Source: Streptomyces noursei ATCC 11455 (GTDB lineage: Bacteria > Actinomycetota > Actinomycetes > Streptomycetales > Streptomycetaceae). Taken from it: a stretch of 64,000 nucleotides of DNA. Of the stretch, positions 59,612-64,000 are shown in pieces. The notes under the pieces were generated by a model. The model worked only from the letters and a program-made list of their open reading frames with translations. It was not told the origin of the DNA and made no database searches. Within the stretch, counting starts at the first letter, position 1; each line of letters starts with the position of its first letter. The stretch lies in contig NZ_CP011533.1 in NCBI RefSeq assembly GCF_001704275.1, positions 3,596,001 through 3,660,000 of the forward strand, written 5' to 3'. The translations under genes were made by a program, and so were the position numbers.

Positions 59612-59910
59612 GTGACGATGACTCGCACTCTGCATCTGATCGCTCGTGCCGCACCTCCCGCCGGCCGGAGACCCCTGTACGCGCCGCCCAACAGGCCGGA
59701 TGGGACGTCTGCTTGATTCTCACCCCGACGGCGTATCGGTGAGCGTGCGAGGACGCTGTGGGCGTGATCGAAGCCCTGAGCGAGCTCGCCGGCCACCCGA
59801 TCACCCAGCGGTGCCACACAGCGTCAAGACCCTGCGTGCCCCAAGCATCAACGTACTATTCGACGACGGCGGATTCATATCACACAAGCCATAGCACGGC
59901 AATCTCGACG
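59612..59910 (+). pseudogene. Frameshifted flavoprotein (PPC decarboxylase-like) pseudogene
   Basis: Fragments in different frames together resemble an actinomycete flavoprotein of the phosphopantothenoylcysteine-decarboxylase type: a start like MTRTLHLIARAAPPAG, then AAQQAGWDVCLILTPTAYRW, then EALSELAGHPITQ, then INVLFDDGGFISHKP. At least two frameshifts separate them and a central stretch is missing. The order and sense match the family, so this is a relic of one gene. Which deletions came first cannot be decided. Confidence 0.65.
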
Positions 59911-60043
59911 CCTATCACGGCACGCTGCGGTGGACACGCTCTCGTAGTCGGGGCGACGTGGGTGCATGCATCGCACCAAGGGCGGGCGGTTTCTACTGAT
60001 GGAGAAGACACCGCCTAAACGGTCTTGCAGCCATAGAGCACCG

Positions 60044-60076
60044 GAGCCCACCCCCAATAGGGGAGGTGGGCCCGGG
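60044..60076 (-). terminator. Terminator of lectin gene
   Basis: GCCCACC (60046-60052) and GGTGGGC (60065-60071) with GAGCCC/GGGCTC extensions form a hairpin just after the stop of the minus-strand lectin gene. Confidence 0.65.
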
Positions 60077-60102
60077 CTCATTGGACTACGAATGGATTCC
60101 GA

Positions 60103-60579
60103 CTATCCGTAGATGGCCATCCACCACTGCCGTCCGTCTTGGCCCGGAGTGCAGACCGCATTACTCCCCGATACCTTCAGGTAGCACCCGGCGCCCGGGT
60201 TCGCCCACAGAGCCTTCTCCTTGTTATGGAAGGAGCTCACGACGAAAGCCGAAGACCATCCGCTGAAGTTGCAGGAATTCACATAGACATCCCCGCCGCC
60301 CCCCTTCTTGGCCAGCAGGCAGGGACCCATCGTCGGAGTGCCAGCGGCTACAGATATAATCCCGTCGGGGTGCATCGCCCATCGCTGCTGCTGAACTTCA
60401 ACGTTGCACGTCTCCGCAGTCACGGGGTGGCCGATTCCGTTGAACCGGAGACACTTCCCGGTCGCGATATTCTTAACGTTGAATCCCGGGACAGGAGTGG
60501 CAGAAGCCGGCGTCGTGCCGAGCATTGCAACCCCTGCCGCAGCCACCCCGGCGACGACCGCACCAAATTTACGCTTCAT
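60103..60579 (-). CDS. Secreted ricin-type beta-trefoil-like lectin
   Basis: The 158-residue preprotein has a Sec signal peptide cleaved after about residue 27 (TPASA). The mature region shows the ricin-type pattern: NVKNIATGKCLRFNG, VTAETCNVEVQQQRW, the Q-x-W position QQRW, then further Trp/Cys-containing pieces (GPCLLAKK; GCYLKVSGSNAV; GRQWWMAIYG). Six Cys could form three disulfides. Coding G+C is visibly lower than neighbouring operons, and the surroundings are pseudogenes, so recent acquisition is likely. It probably binds a sugar outside the cell. Confidence 0.75.
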   Translation of the reverse strand: MKRKFGAVVAGVAAAGVAMLGTTPASATPVPGFNVKNIATGKCLRFNGIGHPVTAETCNVEVQQQRWAMHPDGIISVAAGTPTMGPCLLAKKGGGGDVYVNSCNFSGWSSAFVVSSFHNKEKALWANPGAGCYLKVSGSNAVCTPGQDGRQWWMAIYG

Positions 60580-61091
60580 ACTTTTCCCCTCGTTTTTCTT
60601 GTCTGCTTGACACCGGCAGGGCGGCTTTGTCCGCGACTACCACGACGGGCGCCTGCACCCTACCCCCTCGAAGCGGTCACCTTCGCGGGAAGTGTCACGC
60701 CGACCGCTTTCCCATAGCGGCCGACGGGATCATTAAACACCAAATCGACCTCTCGCACCCGTGAACTTAACGAGCGCCTATCACGCAACTTTCAGAGTCC
60801 ACGCATTACATAGATACCGCACCCATGACGCCTGAATATCCGAAATTGCCTGAATTTCCCCTTGCATCCTCATGTTGCCAAGGAAGTCAAGGAGGCAGTA
60901 CGCCTGCAGCACATCTGCGGATCTGAGGCGCGATCCACTCTGGTGAAGGAGCACGAATGGTGGTAGAGGCCATCGAGAAGCGATAGGCAACGGGCCGCGA
61001 TCGACGCGAACTTGGAAACAATGTGCGCCAGCGGACCGGCAGAAGTCGCCATGCGAGCTCCAGATGCCCGGGCGGCATACCGGGGTGCCGT
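60580..61091. other. 512-bp low-GC gap, no clear gene
   Basis: Upstream of the lectin and downstream of the bldKE-like gene. It includes the lectin promoter (about 60590-60700). Minus-strand frames near 60870-61052 are open for about 60 codons, but no family pattern is recognised. Low G+C is continuous with the lectin gene. Confidence 0.5.
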
Positions 61092-62162
61092 CTACTCGCT
61101 CGGCACCACCTGGCGTTCCTCCGCGAAGTGGCAGGCCGAGGCGTGCCGCGCCGGGCCGGTGGCGTCCTGGAACGCCGCCGGGACCGCCAGCGGCGGCTCG
61201 ACCCGTGCGCACAGCTCCTGCGCCTTCCAGCAGCGGGTGCGGAAGTGGCAGCCGGACGGCGGGTCGGCCGGGGAGGGGACGTCGCCGCTCAGCAGGATCC
61301 TCCCCCGGCCCTCGCCGGCAGACGCCCCCGTCCGTCGGGCGCGGGCCCCGGGGTCGGGTACCGGGACGGCGGAGAGCAGCGCCTGGGTGTACGGGTGGGT
61401 GGGGTGGTCGTAGATCTGTTCGCCGGTGCCGATCTCGGCGATCCTGCCGAGGTACATCACCGCGACCCGGTCGGAGAGGTGGCGGACGACGGACAGGTCG
61501 TGCGCGATGAAGACGTAGGAGAGCCCGAAGTCGGCCTGGAGGCGGGCCAGGAGGTTGACGACCTGGGCCTGGACGGAGACGTCGAGGGCGGAGACCGGCT
61601 CGTCGGCGACGATGATCTCCGGGCGGAGGGCCAGGCCGCGGGCGATGCCGATGCGCTGCCGCTGGCCCCCGGAGAACTGGTGCGGATACCGGTTGATGAA
61701 CTCGGGGTTGAGGCCGACGACTTCGAGGAGTTCGCGGACCTTGCGCCGCCGGTCGCCCTTGGGCGCCACCTCGGGGTGGATCTCGAAGGGCTCGCCGATG
61801 ATGTCGCCGACCGTCATCCGGGGGTTGAGCGAGGTGTAGGGGTCCTGGAACACCATCTGGATGTTGCGCCGGACGGCCTTCATGGCGCGCCCGGAGAGAC
61901 GGGTGATGTCCTCGCCGCGGTAACGGATGTGACCGCCCGTCGGCCGTTCCAGGCCGACCAGCATCCGGGCGACGGTGGACTTGCCGCAGCCGGACTCCCC
62001 CACGATGCCCAGGGTCTCGCCCTGCCGGAGGTCGAAGGAGACCCCGTCGACGGCCTTGACCGCGCCCACCTGCTTCTTGATCAGCACGCCCTGGGTGAGC
62101 GGGTAGTGCTTGACCAGGTCGCGGACCGCGAGGAGGGGTTCACGGGGTTCAGCGGGCGCCAT
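61092..62162 (-). CDS. Oligopeptide ABC transporter ATPase (DppF-like, candidate bldKE)
   Basis: The 356-residue ATPase has Walker [10 protein letters not shown], signature [15 protein letters not shown], Walker [14 protein letters not shown] and [15 protein letters not shown]. The C-terminal Cys motif [12 protein letters not shown] is like the one at 57762. It overlaps the end of the next ATPase gene by 14 bp (62149-62162), so the two are coupled. By gene order and strand relative to mshB it should correspond to bldKE of S. coelicolor, but this is inferred from synteny, not from sequence identity. Confidence 0.9.
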   Translation of the reverse strand: MAPAEPREPLLAVRDLVKHYPLTQGVLIKKQVGAVKAVDGVSFDLRQGETLGIVGESGCGKSTVARMLVGLERPTGGHIRYRGEDITRLSGRAMKAVRRNIQMVFQDPYTSLNPRMTVGDIIGEPFEIHPEVAPKGDRRRKVRELLEVVGLNPEFINRYPHQFSGGQRQRIGIARGLALRPEIIVADEPVSALDVSVQAQVVNLLARLQADFGLSYVFIAHDLSVVRHLSDRVAVMYLGRIAEIGTGEQIYDHPTHPYTQALLSAVPVPDPGARARRTGASAGEGRGRILLSGDVPSPADPPSGCHFRTRCWKAQELCARVEPPLAVPAAFQDATGPARHASACHFAEERQVVPSE

Positions 62163-63186
62163 CGAACGCCTCCTTCCGGCCCTCGATCGTCTCTTTCCAG
62201 AAGTGGCAGGCGCTGGTCCGGCCCGGCCCGACGTCGTAGAGCGGCGGGCGGTCGGTGTGGCAGACGTCGCGGGCCAGCGGACAGCGGGGGTGGAAGGCGC
62301 AGCCCGGCGGGATGGCGGTGAGGTTCGGCGGCAGGCCCTTGATCGCGTGCAGTTCCCGGCCCTTGTGCCCCAGGCGGGGGACGGACTCCAGCAGTCCGCG
62401 GGTGTACGGGTGCGCGGGCGCCTTGTAGAGCTGGTGCACCGGGGCGGTCTCGACGACCCGGCCCGCGTACATCACGGCGATGGTGTCGGCGACGTCGGCG
62501 ACCACGCCCAGGTCGTGGGTGATCAGGATCAGGCCCATCCGATATTCCCGGCGCAACTCCGCGAGCAGGTCCATGACCTGGGCCTGGACCGTGACGTCCA
62601 GGGCGGTGGTCGGCTCGTCGGCGATGATCAGGTCGGGTTCCAGGGCGAGCGCCATGGCGATCATGATGCGCTGGCGCATACCGCCGGAGAACTGGTGCGG
62701 ATAGTCCCCCACCCGCGCCCGGGCCGCCGGGATGCCGACCCGTTCCATCAGCTCGACGGCCTTGGCGCGGGCTTCCTTGCGGGACGTCCCGGTGTGCACC
62801 CGGAACATCTCGCCGAGTTGGGTGCCGACGCTGAGCACCGGGTTCAGTGCGGAGAGCGCGTCCTGGAAGATCATCGCCATCTTCGCGCCGCGGATCCTCC
62901 GACGCTCCTCCTTGCCCAGGGTGAGCAGATCGCGTCCCTGGAAGAGGATCCGGCCGCCGGTGACGAAGCCCGGTGGGGAGTCGAGGATGCCCATCACGGC
63001 CTGCGCGGTGACGGACTTGCCGGAGCCGGACTCGCCGAGCACCGCCAGCGTCTGGCCGGCGGCCACGGTGTAGCTGACGCCGTTGACGGCCTTGGCCACC
63101 CCGTCCCGGGTGCGGAACTCCACCGCCAGGTCCTGGACGTCGAGCAGGGGCTGCGCCGGGGGCGCGCCGCCGTCGGTCATCTCCAC
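62149..63186 (-). CDS. Oligopeptide ABC transporter ATPase (DppD-like, candidate bldKD)
   Basis: The 345-residue ATPase has Walker A GESGSGKS, signature [16 protein letters not shown], Walker [15 protein letters not shown] and [15 protein letters not shown]. Its C-terminal extension contains a Cys pattern ([22 protein letters not shown]). ATG at 63186 or the next ATG at 63180 can start it. It follows the permease by 7 bp and overlaps the next ATPase by 14 bp, forming an operon. It should pair with the DppF-like ATPase to power peptide import. Confidence 0.9.
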   Translation of the reverse strand: MEMTDGGAPPAQPLLDVQDLAVEFRTRDGVAKAVNGVSYTVAAGQTLAVLGESGSGKSVTAQAVMGILDSPPGFVTGGRILFQGRDLLTLGKEERRRIRGAKMAMIFQDALSALNPVLSVGTQLGEMFRVHTGTSRKEARAKAVELMERVGIPAARARVGDYPHQFSGGMRQRIMIAMALALEPDLIIADEPTTALDVTVQAQVMDLLAELRREYRMGLILITHDLGVVADVADTIAVMYAGRVVETAPVHQLYKAPAHPYTRGLLESVPRLGHKGRELHAIKGLPPNLTAIPPGCAFHPRCPLARDVCHTDRPPLYDVGPGRTSACHFWKETIEGRKEAFDGAR

Positions 63187-63193
63187 CGCCTCC

Positions 63194-64000
63194 TCAGCGC
63201 AGCTTGGGGTCGAGGGCGTCGCGCACCGCGTCGCCGAGCATGATGAACGCCAGCACCGTGATGCTCAGCGCGCCCGCGGGCCAGAGCAGCATGTGGGGGG
63301 CGTTGCGGATGTGGGTGGAGGCGGCGGAGATGTCGATGCCCCAGGAGACGGTGGGCGGTTTCAGACCCGCGCCGAGGTAGGACAGGGTGGCCTCCAGGGC
63401 GATGTAGGTGCCCAGCGCGATGGTGGCGACGACGATGACGGGGGCGACGGCGTTGGGGGCGATGTGCCGCAGCAGCAGCCGCCCGTTGCCCGCGCCCAGG
63501 GCCCGGGCGGCCTGGACGTAGTCGTTCTGCTTGGCGGTGACGACCGAGCCGCGGGCGATCCGGGCGATCTGCGGCCAGCCGAGCAGCACGATGAAGCCGA
63601 TCACCGGCCAGACGGTGGTGCTGGTGACCACGGAGAGGAAGACCAGCCCGCCGAGCAGCACCGGGATGCCGAAGAAGATGTCGGCGAGCCGGGAGAGCAG
63701 GGTGTCCGACCAGCCGCCGAAGAAGCCGGCCAGGCCGCCGAGCAGGCCACCCAGGAGGGCGACGCCGGCGGTGGCGCAGGTGCCGACCGTGATGGAGGCA
63801 CGGGCGCCGTAGACGACCCGGGTGTAGACGTCCCGGCCCTGGGTGTCGTAGCCGAAGGGGTGGCCGGGGCCGGCGCCCTGCTGGGCCTTGGCGAGGTCGG
63901 CGCGGTAGGGGTTGCCGGTGGCGATCAGCTGCGGCCAGAGGGCGATGACCACCAGGAAGACGATGACCAGCGCGGAGACCACGAAGACCGGGTTGCGGCG
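63194..64000 (-). CDS. Oligopeptide ABC permease (DppC-like, candidate bldKC), 5' end outside window
   Basis: The frame runs off the right edge with its N-terminus not included (it reads RRNPVFVVSALVIVFLVV at the edge), so this is at least 269 residues of a DppC-type permease. It shows helices such as ALVIVFLVVIALWPQL, the region QGAGPGHPFGYDTQGRDVYTRVVYGAR and the EAA loop VQAARALGAGNGRLLLRHIAPNAV. It is transcribed leftwards into the ATPase genes. Upstream genes for the other permease and lipoprotein should be outside the window. Confidence 0.9.
   Translation of the reverse strand, partial: RRNPVFVVSALVIVFLVVIALWPQLIATGNPYRADLAKAQQGAGPGHPFGYDTQGRDVYTRVVYGARASITVGTCATAGVALLGGLLGGLAGFFGGWSDTLLSRLADIFFGIPVLLGGLVFLSVVTSTTVWPVIGFIVLLGWPQIARIARGSVVTAKQNDYVQAARALGAGNGRLLLRHIAPNAVAPVIVVATIALGTYIALEATLSYLGAGLKPPTVSWGIDISAASTHIRNAPHMLLWPAGALSITVLAFIMLGDAVRDALDPKLR

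Larger units (their letters stand above)
58990..60102. other. Gene-decay zone downstream of the first transporter
   Basis: About 1.1 kb with no intact conserved gene. It contains pseudogene fragments at 59182-59595 (minus) and 59612-59910 (plus) and a terminator for the lectin gene near 60044-60076. The remaining DNA, including 58990-59181, shows no family pattern. Confidence 0.7.

Noticed and set aside
60870..61052. Small minus-strand frame of about 60 codons near the lectin
   Set aside because: No recognised family, no ribosome-binding site seen and overlapping alternative frames of similar length.
1..64000. tRNA, rRNA, biosynthetic cluster or prophage
   Set aside because: No cloverleaf-type TTCGA arm, rRNA sequence, PKS/NRPS or phage genes are apparent on either strand.

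Overview
The window comes from the chromosome of a Streptomyces or a very close relative. The evidence is high G+C with strong third-position bias, many GTG starts, the mycothiol gene mshB, actinobacterial DUF families (DUF3152, DUF3107, DUF3117, DUF1003), two BldK/Dpp-type oligopeptide permeases and σR/σE-type ECF promoters. Gene order resembles the S. coelicolor SCO51xx core, running in decreasing SCO order from about SCO5166 (RNA helicase) through SCO5147 (ECF sigma) and SCO5126 (mshB) to the bldK area. It also resembles M. tuberculosis Rv1170-Rv1229 (mshB, fdxC, dapC, dapE, LOG protein, folP2, DivIVA-like, tag, DUF3117, O-methyltransferase/sigE/rseA/htrA/tatB, mrp). These comparisons are from memory, not from a search. 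Most of the window is ancestral core, and I see no secondary-metabolite cluster, CRISPR array, rRNA or tRNA.

Layout. 0-5.4 kb: DUF3152 protein, two-gene hydrolase unit, acidic small protein, TetR regulator, DUF3107, small membrane protein, ferritin-like MiaE relative. 5.4-13 kb: DEAD-box RNA helicase with a basic repeat tail, a second hydrolase, an NYN nuclease divergent from a 51-residue microprotein behind a perfect σR promoter, MarC, PHP phosphoesterase, zinc-ribbon protein. 13.2-13.9 kb: a collapsed MFS transporter. 14-21 kb: SUFU protein, CorA, lipoprotein, an MgtE-N/CBS protein overlapping DUF1003, Mrp. 21-27.3 kb: the envelope-stress block tatB, htrA, anti-sigma, ECF sigma and a divergent O-methyltransferase, with a GGAAC-N17-CGTT promoter in front of the sigma gene. 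27.4-37 kb: DUF3117, enoyl-CoA hydratase, tag, DivIVA-like, folP2, LOG protein, dapE, transglycosylase-like protein, secreted protein, dapC, ferredoxin. 37-39.9 kb: GNAT, SirB1-like and PP2C phosphatase.

40.0-41.24 kb is mobile DNA: an intact IS481-family element (6-bp target duplication CCTAGG) directly abutting a 168-bp MITE-like palindrome whose far end supplies the stop codon of a response regulator. Next come a response regulator/histidine kinase/ABC-2 exporter operon with a candidate operator, a repeat-rich peptidoglycan-binding-like protein, DUF6113-like protein and mshB, a small membrane protein, and an S9 peptidase.

52.6-58.9 kb holds a five-gene oligopeptide ABC importer (permease, lipoprotein, permease, two ATPases). 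Converging on it from the right end is a second importer (two ATPases and a permease truncated by the window edge), whose position suggests bldK. Between them lies a roughly 2-kb decay zone with two pseudogenes and a lower-GC gene for a secreted ricin-type lectin.

The genes mainly serve envelope and peptidoglycan metabolism (DapE/DapC, HtrA, transglycosylase-like and PG-binding-like proteins), redox/mycothiol physiology, magnesium handling and peptide uptake. The most unusual signals are the σR-driven microprotein, candidate ATT and CTG start codons, a run of leaderless-type promoters, the nested IS/MITE and its stop-codon effects, and a palindromic repeat family, one copy of which is read through inside folP.
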